Positions 25,396-38,320 of a stretch of DNA of 64,000 nucleotides are shown here, one piece after another. Below the pieces are notes generated by a model. It was not told where the DNA came from, searched no databases, and saw only the letters and a list, made by a program, of their open reading frames with translations. Origin of the DNA: Carallia brachiata (Eukaryota; Streptophyta; Magnoliopsida; Malpighiales; Rhizophoraceae); NCBI GenBank assembly GCA_021464245.1, contig JADCRB010000046.1:5722760-5786759 (forward strand), in the 5' to 3' direction. Within the stretch, counting starts at the first letter, position 1, and the number at the start of each line of letters is the position of its first letter. A program made the translations under genes and the position numbers.

Positions 25396-26154
25396 AATGT
25401 AATCTTTGTTAATTTGTAATATTTGTTAATTTGAATATTTCTTTAAGGTATATTATATTATGCTGTAAATCTTCTCCCTGTTGTAGAAGGTCAACTGTAT
25501 CTCTGTCTCTCTTTGTCCCCTCCGTCTCTGTCTCTCCTTATTACTGTTTCTCTTACCCAATCGTTGATAAAAGCCTTTCTTGTTTATCTCTTTCACCTTT
25601 AGACTTATGGAGTGTTTGATTTTGTTGTTATAAATTATTATCGTTGTTATAATTATAAATTATTATTGTTAATAAATAAAATAAAATTAATATTTGATTA
25701 AATTAATATTAATAGTTGTTGATTTAATAATAAATAATTATTTTAGATATTTTTATTTTATTATATAAATAATTTTTTTTATCTTTTTATTATAAATTTA
25801 ATCTTATATATTTATAAATAAAAATTTATTAAATATATAATTCGAAGATCAACTATAATTTATAAGATTCATTATTTTTTAAAATGTAATTTTTATTATA
25901 TGAAAAAATATTATTATTTTTATTAAATAAATACAACAAAATAAGAAAAAAAGAGAAATTATACTCGGATGGCTACATCGTTATATTGTATTTTACATTT
26001 AAAAAAAAAGTTAAAAACCTGCAAAAGGGCACGTGGGTTTTTCTTTAGAAAGAAATAGAGTCTAGCTTATATGCGTTTTTTATTTAGAACGAAAGAACCA
26101 AGCAAGAACAAGGCGAGAAGGCAAGATTTTGTTGTGTGAAGGAAAAAGAAGAAA
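25396..26154. other. intergenic spacer
   Basis: Strongly AT-rich. It contains a MITE-like AGTGTTTGATTTTG edge near 25611, without a confirmed partner end. Confidence 0.45.
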
Positions 26155-26465
26155 AGAAAAAAAATATAATAATTATTATTAGTATATGATTATTTATTTT
26201 TTTTTTATTTTTTACATTCTCGAAATAATTTTATTTTTTATCATAAATTACTATTATCTTTTTCTTTCATCGTACTTCTTTCCCTCACATTTTCTCACTA
26301 CTACAAACAACTTTATTTCCTTTCTATTTTTTTTTATAAATTACTATTCACTTTTTTTTTACTATACTTTCTTTCTCTCGACTTTATTTATCACTACAAA
26401 TAATTTTATTTCTTTTCACTTTCTTTCTTTTCTTTTCTTCCCCTCCATCTCTCCCTCCAAACACA
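26155..26465. repeat. AT-rich repeat with ~110-bp internal period, copy 2
   Basis: It has the same unit order as 2095-2395: AATAATTTTATTT, ATAAATTACTATT, CTTTTTTTTTACTATACTTTCTTTCTCTC-like parts, CACTACAAATAA. About three units are present. The Phe/Tyr-rich 112-codon plus frame is a by-product. Confidence 0.5.
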
Positions 26466-26521
26466 TGTTTAGAGCTGAGCTGAGGAAGAAGAGCAAGAAC
26501 CAGATCTACAGAGCTGCTGGT

Positions 26522-26583
26522 TAGACATTAAATTTCTTGGTGCACTTTTATCCACGCTTATTAGACATTAAATTTCTTGGTGC
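26522..26583. repeat. 39-bp tandem duplication
   Basis: The 23-bp word starting TTAGACATTAAATTTCTTGG occurs at 26522-26544 and again at 26561-26583, separated by 16 bp. Confidence 0.85.
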
Positions 26584-26619
26584 GGGCTAAAGGTGAATTA
26601 TGAATATAACTTTTATTTT

Positions 26620-27010
26620 AGGTAAAATTAGTTTCAATGTTTTATTTAAAGTTTAATTATCTATACGTTAATTTTTTTTTATAAAATTAGCCTCAATATT
26701 TTAACTGTAAAATAATTTAATATTTTTTTATTATCAGATTATTTAATTTATCAAAAAATACATTATTTATTATACTACTTATGTATAAGATGTAATGTTA
26801 TTAAAAATATGATAAAAGGAGATAGTCTAATAAATGATGTACTTTTTGATAAATTAAATAATTAAATAATAAAAAAGTATTAAATTATTTTACAGTGAAA
26901 ATATTTAAAACTGATTTTATTAAAAAAAATATTGTGTCCATAATTAAATTTTAGCCAAAACATTGATGACCGATTTATCAAAAAAAACATTGTATTAACT
27001 TTTGTCCTAA
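26620..27010. mobile_element. hairpin MITE-like element
   Basis: The arm ATTAGCCTCAATATTTTAAC, then TGTAAAATAATTTAATA (from 26687), is mirrored by TATTAAATTATTTTACAGTG and AAATATTTAAAACTGATTTT (26878-26920). The inner parts also pair: GATTATTTAATTTATCAAAA (26745-26764) with TTTTTGATAAATTAAATAAT (26852-26871). There is no coding capacity. Confidence 0.55.
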
Positions 27011-29764
27011 CATTAACTAACATTAAGCACCAATTTAAGATTTTAGTCTTTATCTTTTATCAGTTTGAGTTTTATGCTTTTCATTAACAGATTGTTTAAA
27101 AACATAGCATTAACAATTATTTAAACCATGAAAATTATTATCGTAAATAGAACTAAATTGAGAAAAAAGTTTCTTCAGTAAAACTTAAAAAGTTAGGTAG
27201 AAACGCTTAGAGAATAATAGATAATATGTAAACAACAAAAAACATAAATTAATCATATTTCACTTATTCTCATAAATATATGAGGTTGAATATAAAAAAA
27301 ATTATTTTTTTGCTCTCTTCCACGTACCATGTTGCTAAGTAAACATAGTTAAGTAGTGATTCTCTTCTAACATATTGTGTGACATCGAAGTAACCATAAT
27401 TAGTATCCTAGTCATTGAGCAAGATCCAAGTTATGAGGACTTCAAGGTGGCTTCAAGTAGGTTTCAGTGCTCCCTTTTATTACTTCAACAAGTCCATGAC
27501 GATTTTTGGAGATGCTCAAAATATTTGTTTGTCATATTTATGGTTTTTCTTTATGTGCAAGTGTGACTTTAAACTCTGGTTGCTGTTGGAACTAATAGTA
27601 TCATAAAATATGTGTTTTGTTTTCATGACATTTGTGTTGCGCTTGCATAGCAATAAATCCTCCATAAAACATGCAATTAAGTCGGGCACGTTTAAACTGA
27701 TCACTATAGTTATATAGATTTTTAATGCAACTCTGCTATTTTAAAGGATTCTTGTCACACAGGATGTGCCGCTGCCCAAAGTCGGTACACCAGAAAATTT
27801 GAACACCGAAAAAAAAATATATTGCAGGGATGTTAATAATTATAATTAAGGATTTTGACTGGGGTCACTTGTTGTCTTGATTAAACTTCTTTTTACAGGG
27901 AGGGATTCGCTATTTGAACATTGATAAGGTTGAATAAGATTTTTTTACAGCTGAATACGGCAAATTTTAAACCTGAAACCCAATATCTATACTTCCACCA
28001 CATCACATCAGTTAGCCCATCTTAACTATAATTCAATAACTTATATTATCTGGCAGAATTGGTGGCACAAGGAGCCAAAAATCCAATGTAGGTTTTTGTT
28101 AACGATCTTATTGGGTTACAATAGATACCAGTTTAATACATTAAGTGGATCTGGGCTTCTAAATCAAGCCCATGGTACTACAATATTTTGAACTTGTAAA
28201 ACCCATTACCATTTTCTGGCAGCAGGAATTATGGTCCATGATTAGATGGGCATCGGCTACCTCCGTATGCGTTTTGATTAGAACCATCTTATTTATAGGT
28301 AAGTACGATAAAGTGAAGACTCAGGAATGTTAAAGTGATTGGAAGTAATTATTTTTATTTGGAATATTTGGAGTTCAAACACTGAATTTTTTCGCATCAT
28401 CTTTATCTCTAATTATTGGATCACTAGTTCTAAAGGACAAGGAAGAAAAAAAGCACTGTAAAGTTTATTACTGAACAAAAGACATCAATAAATCAATTCC
28501 AATGAATAAAAACAAGCTGCCCTTGCCTACCAATTTGTCTTTAGAGTGACAGCATAGTGCCAGGAATGGTTCGTAGGCGTGACCAAAGCAGCAGGGGGCA
28601 ATTTGGAGATGTGTTACAAGTTTTAGTTTGTTATCTGCTAATATTAATCGTTCCTTGTTAATTAGGTGCTTGCGTTGGGACAACCCAACATGATATATGT
28701 TACAATATCAAAAGAAATAATAATAATAATAATAATAATAACAATAATAATTCAACCTAAAGATTTAAGTTGGTAGAACTCATTCACAACGAATAAACCC
28801 ACAACTCTAAAAATAATAACATCTTGTTAAGAGATATTATATTAAAAAATTATACAACTCAATAATTCAAAATTATTAGATGAGAGAGTTTTATGTTATA
28901 ATTCCAAATATGATATATTTGTAATTAATACCAAACATCGTTGTCTTTGTTAATCAGTTAGTCCAGATTAGTCCAGATATCCATAGGCCCTTGACTCCTC
29001 CCCCCCCCCCCCCTTTTGTTATATACTTGTATACAAAAGTTTACAAAAATTTCTTTCTTCGTCTACTGATAAAGGTGGTGTTACCTCCCCAAATGTTGAG
29101 TTTGAGATGTAATTGTAGTATATATGTTTTTATTGTCTTAAAAAATTATTGTAAATCCGTCGTTTCTGCAATCCACAATGAATATATAACATTGGCCCCT
29201 TAATTGGGCCGGATAATAATCATAATCACAACCCTTCAATGATACAATCTTTGCGAACAATACCCAAAAATGTGTTACAGGTTCAGCCATTTATGCTCTT
29301 TTTTTCTTCAATAAAAAAAAATTAATGACAAATATATTAGTTATTAAATTTGTAAATTAAAGTCAGAGTAATTCTCATTTGTTTTGTTCCATTTAACTTA
29401 ACTCATAAAAAAAGACTCACTATTCGAATAGTATTAGGTTGAACAGATTTCTCCTAAACCGACCAAATGGTATTAACGAATTTTATACTAAAAACACATA
29501 AGTCATGATCAAATCAGATAAATTCAGATATTAAAATCTCCCAACATTGCCTATAAAACTCGAGCTTGGATCAAAAATGGAAAAAATATGCCGAATATTC
29601 TACTGGACTACCACGTGGTCCACATTGGGTAGTCTTCTACCATTTATGCTTGGGTATTTGGTTTGACAGTATTTGTGAAAGGCTCGTGACATGAGCACAT
29701 GACAAAAAGAAATGAAATGCCACCACAAATATAAAGATATATTCATTCACTTAACATTTCGCTT
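27011..29764. other. intergenic spacer
   Basis: No gene is supported. It includes an (AAT)n microsatellite at about 28710-28751 and a run of about 14 C at 29000-29013. Frames of 60-71 codons have no recognisable domain. Confidence 0.45.
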
Positions 29765-29819
29765 AGCAGTGGAGCATGATATGTCAACAAAAAAAAAAAA
29801 AAAAAGCAGTGGAGCATGA
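29765..29819 (+). mobile_element. ultra-short retroposition scar 5
   Basis: Identical 15-bp repeats AGCAGTGGAGCATGA (29765-29779 and 29805-29819) flank a 25-nt insert, TATGTCAAC plus 16 A's. It is the cleanest example of the class in this window. Confidence 0.7.
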
Positions 29820-31866
29820 ACACGTTAAGATATGAGAGTACTGTATATCAGATATATGTTAAATACAAATATGCAGTAGACATGTGTTTAATATGATTAA
29901 AAGTATTTGTCAAAAATATTTTTTAAAAAAATTTAAACATATATGTTAGATACAAGAAGTACAAGTGTTCGATAGGCTGCAAACAATTCTAAAAATTTTG
30001 ATAATTATTTTCAACAAATAAAAAAAGAAAAAAAGAAAAATTATAATTTAATGTAATTATTTATTAGTGGCTACCTTTAACGAAAAAATCAAATTGATTA
30101 CAAATCTTATTTTTCTATTTCAGTACTTCACAATAAAAAATAAATGATCTTAAGATATATTTTTTAAATAAAAAATTTTTAAAACTTATAATAATTATAT
30201 AAATATATTTTTAGCTATTCTCAAGTGAATAAAATTTATAAAATTATTGCAAAATATATATGTGATGTATAAAAACATTGTAAACTTAATTTTTTTTCTC
30301 TCTCTATATATATATATATATATACATATATATTCGAATCTGAATCATATTTGTGACTTAATAATTTTAAAATTAATATATTACTGTATTTATATCATGT
30401 CTATCATTATATACATCCGTACTTCATAAACATACAGTTTCAATCACTGGGTTCCATAGTGTCGTCAAGCTGTTTTAGCCGGAATGAGTCTGATTTCAAA
30501 CTCATATGAAATACTACTCCTCGTACAGCTCAAATTAAAAAAAAAGGATAAAGCTGATAGGCGCATTCAAATGGCCGCGGCCGAGACGAGGAGGGAGAGT
30601 GCGAGAGGATTGAGTGCGCGTGGATTTCACTAGAAATATTTGTACACAACACTTTCTAATAATTGTTTGTACATCCTTGTTACTTATTTTGCACATTAAT
30701 TTTATGTGTTATTATTTAATTTTTTAGAGTAAAATTAATAATTATTTAATATTATTAAAATTTTTTTATTTAAATAGATCTCATTTAATCTACTTATTTT
30801 AAAAAAATAAAATTAAAAATTCCTTAATTTTACTTATCTTTGTGTATATAATATGTTTTTTTAGAAAGAAAAAAGGAGGAAGAAAAAAAAAATAAGTGGG
30901 GTGAGCGTGAGACTCATGTGGGGCCCATGTTTTCTCTCTAGTCTCTCTCATGTGCGTAGGACCCCATCCTAAGTTCCCACAACCAAAAAAAAAAAAAAGT
31001 AAATAAATAAAATAAAAAAAATTCAAGAGATCATCAAATAAATCAGAAAAGCCATGAGGCCATTTGTATCATCCGTCATGTCACATTTCATGTCAGTTAA
31101 TAAAAAAAATTAAGAAGACAAGGTTTAGAGTTTAAAATTTCAGGTTTAGTATTTAGGGCTAATTGGATCTATTAATGTCAACTTTATCAAAATATATGTT
31201 TTAAAAAAACACATAATATGCAGGAAGGTCAACAAAATATACAACAAACACAACAAAATACAAAATTTTAAAAAAGTGCAACAAAAATTGAATTGCATAA
31301 TATTTCAATTTTTTTAGGCCTCATTACCTATTCTACTGTACTTGTTGTACATTTTATTTCTCTTCTTACACATTTTATGATTTTTGGCCAAAAAAATTAA
31401 AACTTTTTAGACATTTAAAAAAAAAATAAAATGGGAAAATTAGTTGTCTAGACGAGAAAAACCAAGTTCCCTTAAGCCAGGTGGACAATGTAGTCACCCA
31501 CAGCCAACTGCACCGCTAATCTAAATATTCTTATTTTAGAAATCTGTTATCATTTGTGAAGTGTAAATGTTCAATACAACTCGCAATAAGAACTTAAAGA
31601 TGGCCATACGACACAAGAAAAAAAAAAATCAAATTCTTTTATATCTTTTCTGCAAATAGCAAACAATTTTTGTGTGACGAGAAAACACGTGCTTGCAATT
31701 GCGATCCATCATCTATTGAAGGACTCTTGCTGGATTCTTTGGGTGGGCCCATTTAAGCATATTTTTGTTGTTTTCAAGCAAACAACAGTCCTCTTGCATC
31801 ATTGTCTATATTATAAGCTTGTCCTGTGGCCCGTGCCTGCCCTGCCTAGTTGGTTTTTACATTGGA
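29820..31866. other. intergenic spacer and 5' flank of the C2 gene
   Basis: AT-rich, with a (TA)n tract at 30306-30322. A GC-rich patch at 30560-30620 encodes only about 20 codons. 31670-31866 is the upstream flank of the C2 gene; no convincing TATA box was singled out. Confidence 0.45.
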
Positions 31867-33493
31867 ATGGAGAGCATTCTTGCCTTCTTAGAATCAGGGT
31901 CAAAAGAGGCATCAACTTGCAAAACGCGATCTTGGTGCCAGTGATCCTTATGCGTTGTGATCACCATGGGAAACCAGGCCAGTTTTTTTTTTTTTTTTAG
32001 AAAATTTTTGTATGAAATTCTGTTCTTTTGTTGAATTGTGCTTTGCATGATACATGTGAATATTGCCTCTAGCTTGTTCTTTTTTGTTTTTTGGTCCATG
32101 CTTCTAGCTTGTTCTTTGATAAGAAAGAGTATTCATTTTTCTGGGGAGATATTCCCATAAATTTCACAAGAAGGACAGCATGGCTTCTGAAAAAGGACTT
32201 TAAAATTAGTTTTTAGACAGTCAAGTTCCAGGAGTTTAATGTTCTGCTTCTTAGATGCTGACCTGTTTCCAAGCTTGTATTAAGATGCGTAAAGACCCCA
32301 ACCAAGAATGTTTGGGTTTCTTCATTGACCTCCCAGCTCGGGCTTGGACATGGGAAAGTAGTGTTTCTTCTTTCTCCAAAACATGCTTAATCTCTCTTCT
32401 CAAGGTGAAAAACTTGGGTAGATGGGTCCATGTGAGCCTTTTGTGAAATGGATACCAATTTCCTTCTCCCAAGCATGGATCTACTCCTGCAAGAGAGTCT
32501 TATCCTCCATAATCTAAGTTAGGAATTGGAAATCCAGATTCAAGCTATTAATTCTCGTGAAGTTCTTTTCCAATCACCGTGGTCTAGTAATAGAATAACT
32601 GGACTCTAGTTTTAGCAACTAAAGTTTAAATCCTGACATCAACTAACAAAAAAAAAAAATATGTAGAAAATGACATGATTCATTTTAATCTGCTCGTCGT
32701 ACAGCAATATGAATGGGGTCCACGATTTCCTCAGGTGATTGTGTTGTTTCATTCTTTGAACCCTGAATTACGGCTGCAAAGCAATATCTCTAACAAAATT
32801 TGTATCCATCAAAATTTGCCTGCCATTGCAATAATCTTTGAGCACACATAAACTTGGAAGCATATTGATAAATAATGGGAGTTAGAGGCACTAATCATAA
32901 TAGCATAAGAGTAATTTCATATACAGCTTGATTGTTTATTGCTTTTTCACTGTCTTTTGATCTAACATTAGTTGATGCAGATGTTGAAGACTAGTGTTGT
33001 GAAGAACAACTGTGACCCCGAGTGGAACGAAGAATTAACTCTGTCAGTGACAGACACTAATGTTCCAATTAATTTAGTAAGCCATCTCTGATATCACTAA
33101 TGATGTTCGTTAATGAACATAAGAAAAACATCTCAATCTCATCGCATGTATCCTGATTCTATTGATTTTTGGTTTGATTTGCAGACAGTTAATGATAAAG
33201 ACACATTTACTGCAGATGACAAAATGGGCGAGGCACAGATAGACATCCAACCATATATAGCCAGCCTAAAGATGGGCTTGAAAAACCTCCCAACTGGATG
33301 TGTAATCAAAAGGGTTGAGCCGAACGCAGACAATTGCCTCGCTGATGAGAGCTGTGTTGTTTGGGACAATGGCAAGATCATCCAAGACATGCGTCTGAAA
33401 TTAAGGAACGTGGAATCCGGTGAAGTGGTCATTCAACTTCAATGGATTGAAGTTGCCGGTTGTAAGGGGTTGGAAACTGATGGTACGAGCTGA
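31867..33493 (+). pseudogene. C2-domain ABA-related (CAR)-type protein, exon 1 frameshifted
   Basis: Three exons are visible. Exon 1 (31867 to about 31977) starts at ATG 31867 and carries LLRIRVKRGINL, then DLGASDPY, then VVITMGNQ, but in different frames. Three single bases seem to be missing: after codon 5, after GINL and after SDPY. Exon 2 (32981-33076) follows GATGCAG, reads TSVVKNNCDPEWNEELTLSV and ends at GTAAGC. Exon 3 (33185-33493) follows TTTGCAG and reads DKDTFTADDKMGEAQIDIQP, then CVVWDNGKIIQDMRLKLRNV, then VVIQLQWIEV and a stop. The exon layout and motifs match plant CAR proteins. These are single-C2 proteins that bind membranes in a calcium-dependent way and recruit ABA receptors, and they are related to the C2 part of ARF-GAPs. 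The exon 1 donor is unclear (CAGGCCAG, perhaps GC-AG). Exons 2 and 3 are clean, so the gene is either recently damaged or affected by assembly indels. Confidence 0.7.
32067..32117 (-). mobile_element. ultra-short retroposition scar 6 (in intron 1 of the C2 gene)
   Basis: CTCTAGCTTGTTCTTT (32067-32082) and TTCTAGCTTGTTCTTT (32102-32117) flank a 19-nt T-rich insert. On the minus strand the insert reads GCATGGACC followed by A-rich sequence. It is therefore an antisense insertion of the same kind as the plus-strand scars. Confidence 0.55.
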
Positions 33494-34714
33494 ACGCGTT
33501 TTTGCCATATATTCTGGTGCGTATGTACAGCTTTCAAGCATCGTCTGTCCCCAGAAATGAGCTGAGTCATTCGAGACTCTACTCTATGTGACTAACAGAT
33601 TGTGTTATCAATTATGTACGGTTGTTACTAGGAATAAATTTGTGTATCTGATCATAAAACAGCTGTGGGTTTTTGATAGAAAGGCATGTGCAGAGTGTGA
33701 ATTTGCTTGCCAATATCAATTTGCAAATTGCAAAAGCTTGTGCTGTGCTGTTTCAACTTGACCAATAGACCATTCTCAATTTTGCAGAACAGCAAAAGGA
33801 TACAGGAACAGGACGACGAGACTCAATTGTGCATTCTGATTTAAAGTGACAGGTCATCTGGGAGATATTCAAATGGTTAAGGCAGGATGCTAAAAAAAAT
33901 TTGGTGTACATATAACTGGAATTTATGCAGGGGGTGCCATCACGACAAAGTCAAAAAAAAAAAAAAAACCTCAACTTGCTCCATTATTTTAAATAGTCAT
34001 TTGAAAAAAATAATTTATAATAAGATAGAATGGAGCGAAAAGATTTATATAATTTACCCCAATTAAGTGAAGGGATCAAAGTTTTTTTTGTTATATTCTA
34101 AAATAGACTTAATTTAGATTATTTTTTTTTAAAAACTTTTTTAGCTTTTGCTTTACTTTTTCCCTTTGTCGTCTGGGTTGGGAATTGTTTCTTTCTTTCT
34201 TTCTTTTTTTTCTTTACTGGAAAATTTTGTGTCTCCCTTGGGCTGGGTTTGGCAGGCCTACAATACAAAAAGAAGAGGCATGCATTACTTGTCCCTCATT
34301 TTAGCCTCTATTGGGCAGTGTCTCGAAATAAAAAAAGGTGTGTGGTGATGGGCTTCAAACAAGAGTCCAGTACAACTTGATCCAATGTCCATTGGAGTGT
34401 TTATGCTCAAAAAAAGTATACCTTTTGCGTCTTTTAAAGACACTTCAGTAGTTGAAGTTCAGATTTTATTATAAAGTTCTTAAATTCAAATACTGAAAAA
34501 GAAGAGATAGATTTTATGGGATAAAAGAGTTATTTCTATTTTATAACTTATAACTTAATAGATCTCGTAATAAATAAAAAAAGAAAAAAAGTAGACCTTA
34601 TGCTCGGCCTAGTTTTAATGTTGGCCCAAAACAGTAAAGGCCGAGCAATTAGAAAGCCTTGTTTCATAGTGAGCCAAGCTCGGACTAACCAGAAGTCAAC
34701 TGGGCCTGGTTAAC
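33494..34714. other. 3' flank and intergenic spacer
   Basis: No further gene is supported. AATAAATT at 33632-33639 may serve as polyadenylation signal for the C2 gene. Confidence 0.4.
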
Positions 34715-34793
34715 AAGATTCACCCAAATTTCTCTACAAAAAAAAAAGTGTGGCCGGGGGGGGGGGGGGGGGGTGTTGTGAAGATTCACCCAA
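34715..34793. repeat. 13-bp direct repeat flanking A-run/G-run insert
   Basis: AAGATTCACCCAA occurs at 34715-34727 and at 34781-34793. Between them lie ATTTCTCTAC, about 10 A, GTGTGGCC, a run of about 18 G and TGTTGTG. The layout (duplication, A-run) resembles the short retroposon scars, but the G homopolymer is extra. Confidence 0.5.
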
Positions 34794-35654
34794 CAAGCTA
34801 AAGAAACAAACATTTTGACCAATCTCAACGATCCAAGTATGACTTATAAAATCACAAAAAAAAAAAGAAAAGTACGAGTTATTAATAACCAAATTTCCAA
34901 AAATTATGTATGTAAAAATAATAATAATAATTGTGAATTGTTAGAAAGTGGAGAATTACGATAGTGAGAAGTCCTGTTAACGATTCTAGTGTTCGTTGAA
35001 AAAAATTATTGTTTATAAAAGAAAAAGAAAAGAAAACAATGGCTTTGTAGTCATTAGCTTGTAGGTGCGTGGAGTACTTTGCCTTTGCCGTTAAAGTTGT
35101 TGGGACTTCATTGCAACTCCTGGTGCATCGATTCGTGATAGATCTTGTTGGCTTAGATATTTTATGGCCATGCCAGGCAGAATGGGAGGTAATTCTTTAA
35201 TGGATAGATGAAAGATGAACATATGTACTCGTGGACTCGTTAGGAAGGAGACTTAAAATTTGGTTTACAAGAAAATTATCCCAAGAATATGTTCACAGTG
35301 AAAAACAATACGGAACATGTTGGTGAGCATATAGTATACTTATATATTTCGGTCATATGCAATAATTTTTATAATAATAATTATATTTTTTACAATAAAA
35401 ATTTATAATTTATTTTTTATTATAAAAAATATGTATATAATTAAATAAATTTATATATTATTATAATATGACTGAAATATATAATTACAAAATATATGCT
35501 TACCTAATAAAACCCAAAACAATATTTATCACATCTTTAACATTAAACGACCAGCTGGAAGGTCTAAGTCTAGACGAAGTACATTCACGTCATTCACGTC
35601 ACGCACGGGACCCGACAAAAAGGCTAGCAAACGTTTGTCGAGACCATAAAACAA
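34794..35654. other. intergenic spacer
   Basis: AT-rich, no supported gene. Confidence 0.5.
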
Positions 35655-36136
35655 ACCGAATATATATTTTTTTAATTTTAAATATTTATATTTTTTATAT
35701 TTAAATTTTAAATTATTTTAAAATTTTATTTAAATTCTAAATTTTTTAATTTTGTTCTAAATCAATTCTTTCGTTAGTCAATCTATTAAAAATTAAATTT
35801 AACTAACGAAAATTATTTTTAAAAAATAAAATATATCATTTAAATATTTTTTTTTATTATGGTTTACTCTCAAACAATAACATGTGAGTTAAAATTTTAC
35901 GGTTTTATTTTTTTTTTTAAAATTATATAACATATTTCTGTTAACTGATGAATTGAAATAATATATTTTACCTTTTAAAAATAATTTTTGTTAGTCAAAA
36001 TTAATTTTTAATGAATTAATTAACTAAAAGACTGATTTGGAGTAAAATAAAAAAGTACATGACTGAAATAAAATTTTAAAAAAGTTTAGGACTTTGATTA
36101 AAAAAAAAGGTTTATGGCTAAAATATTATATATCCC
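35655..36136. mobile_element. palindromic MITE/foldback element
   Basis: The left arm (…TTGTTCTAAATCAATTCTTT, CGTTAGTCAATC, AACTAACGAAAATTATTTTT) is mirrored by the right arm (AAAAATAATTTTTGTTAGTC, GAATTAATTAACTAAAAGAC, TGATTTGGAGTAAAATAAAA). The word style matches the GGGATA family arms at 7097, 51326 and 61447. The outer right end is AATATTATATATCCC and the left end is unclear, so boundaries are approximate. Confidence 0.5.
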
Positions 36137-38051
36137 TACTCATCATCGATGCCTTAAAAATTCTTTCTTATACGATGATGGATCCCTAGCCTTCAAGAAG
36201 TTTAGTTTCATTTTTCCCTCAATAAGGCGATAACCCTTCAATTAGTGCTTTCATTTTATTTTGCATATCAATGACCCATTTCAAGTTACTCTATCTGCAA
36301 GGTTAAACTGTCGGGTAATGTTAAAAAATGAATTACATATTAATTCTAACACAATTTTTAAGCCCATTAGATTGCAAACGCGAACAAAACACAGAAAAAT
36401 AGAACACAGACTTATTATACCAATGTGAATTCACAATTAAATATGAACAATTAAGACTGTGATTTGAACTAAGTATCTGTTTTGTTCTTCTATTCAATAT
36501 ATTAAATAAAAAAAGGAAAACAGAAAACAAATATTAAATAAAACAAAAAAAAATGACTTTATCATATCAAATTTATTAGATAAAAACAGACTTATTAAAT
36601 ATTAAAGATAAAAACAGACTTATTAAATATTAATTCTAACACATTTTCTGTTCAATATATTAAATAAAACAAAAAACAAATGGCTCTGTCGATTGTGCAT
36701 ACTGACTGCATTTACAAAAATTTATTTGCTTAACAAAATCCCTCAATTCTCAATGAGTTATTATTTGCTTGAATTAGGATGGACATATAAAATTTACTAT
36801 TATATAATGGGTATTTCAATAAGGAGTCCAGAAACTATTATTAAAGAAATCTTTTCTGAACTGCAAAAATTTGCTCTAAAAATGGAGGATCCTAGTCCAA
36901 ATAGAAGAAAAAATATTTAGGACACTGCTTTTAGATGCTTGTTATTTTTCTTAAAAGTATTTTTAGTTAATTGGTTGATTGGAATTCAAATTTAAGATTT
37001 TCAATTTTGAAGATAATGCTATCTCATTGGTAACTTTGCATGACATTGAAAATTTGATACCCATATAAAAAAAAAAAACCAAAATGGGGTCTAATTGAAT
37101 AAAATAGTTCAAGCCAGCCCAAACAAAGGGAAGTTCTCAAGTTCCCAAACGGAATCCAAAATGCCCAATAACTGAGCGTTCTTCTAAATTTGGTCAAATG
37201 TGGGCTTGAACCCAAACTATAAGGGAAAATGCAATCAATAACACATGCTACTGACGTGATTGTGCGAACTTTGTGATATTTGTGATTTTTATGACGAGAA
37301 ATTTTTTGTGATATCTGTGAATCAGTAATCTGAATTTTTAGACACGCTAATGGTAGAGAATTCTTTGTCCAGATTGTTCATGACGAGAAATCTCTTATGA
37401 ACGAATAAGGGGTAGGAGTTGTTGGAGAGGTTGACGATTATATGCATTCGTCATTTATTGTTCGACTAATTACCACGCCTACCTAGATAGAAGGATAAAT
37501 TTACAATGATACACTAAACATAATAAGAATTAATTAACATGATTAATTACATTATCCTAGAATTCGTTTCGATGTTTCATATAAATATGCCCATCATGTA
37601 TACAGATGTCATTAACAATATGTCACCTATTACTTCATCTAATCAGATGAGAATGAATTATCAGTAGTTCAGGAATTCAAACCATAAAGACTTAAAAGTT
37701 ATTAGGTTTTATTCGCACAAGCCTAAAGTATTGGGCTATGTTCTTGGCTTCTTTTCATCCACATTTCAACAGATCATCTGGCCAATACCTATCAATTGTG
37801 AGAATAATACAGAGCAACAGGAAGCCACTTTTACAGGATAATACACCATAACTTTATTTATCAGTAGAAACAATGACGTAACATAGTAATTTTACACAAC
37901 AAAGCCAAGGAGTTCCACAATCTTTGGCATTCATCGAGTCGAGATGCAAATTTTTGACACGGAATTCAAGCACACATAAACATAATTGATTGCACAATCT
38001 TTCAATTGTGAAAAATACTTTATTACACCAAAACAAAGAAGATCATGGCTC
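36137..38051. other. intergenic spacer and 3' flank of MLP copy A
   Basis: No gene is supported in 36137-37600. A 22-bp word (AAAACAGACTTATTAAATATTA) is duplicated near 36585-36633. From about 37600 the sequence is the 3' flank of MLP copy A and is related, at lower similarity, to the flanks of copies B (54138-54500) and D (58805-59170). Confidence 0.5.
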
Positions 38052-38320
38052 TTATGCTTTGGTAAGATGGGAATCGATGTCTTTGGTGATGTCGACTGCA
38101 AGTTGGATAATTGAATGAGGGTCTACGATTTGGTCATGCAGCTTCTCATAATCTATGGTCCAGTGCACCACACTACCCTCACCTTTTGGGATGGCCTGAA
38201 TAGTGGCTTTGAAGCTTTTGAATTCCTTCAACAGATCTCCTTCAATCATAGTGAAAGTGACTGACAATTTCTCATTGTCTATGGCTTCAATGATCTCCTT
38301 GGCAATCTTAGTCTCCCCAT
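38052..38320 (-). pseudogene. MLP-like (Bet v 1 family) copy A, exon 2
   Basis: Exon 2 is intact: the acceptor CAG is followed by (G)AT, then GETKIAKEIIEAIDNEK, MIEGDLLKEFKSFKATIQ, SVVHWTIDYEKLHDQ, ITKDIDSHLTKA and TAA. This is the C-terminal 89 codons of a major latex protein, a small cytosolic ligand-binding protein of the Bet v 1/START fold. Its exon 1 lies 12 kb away at 50345-50493 because the intron has taken up a LINE and a complete LTR retrotransposon. The intron side of the acceptor is replaced by a run of A (38324-38342 on the plus strand is T) from another insertion. With a truncated exon 1 the copy is most likely dead. Confidence 0.8.

Noticed and set aside
30564..30626. GC-rich mini-ORF beginning MAAAETRR
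   Set aside because: Only 20 codons, with no neighbouring exon or homology.
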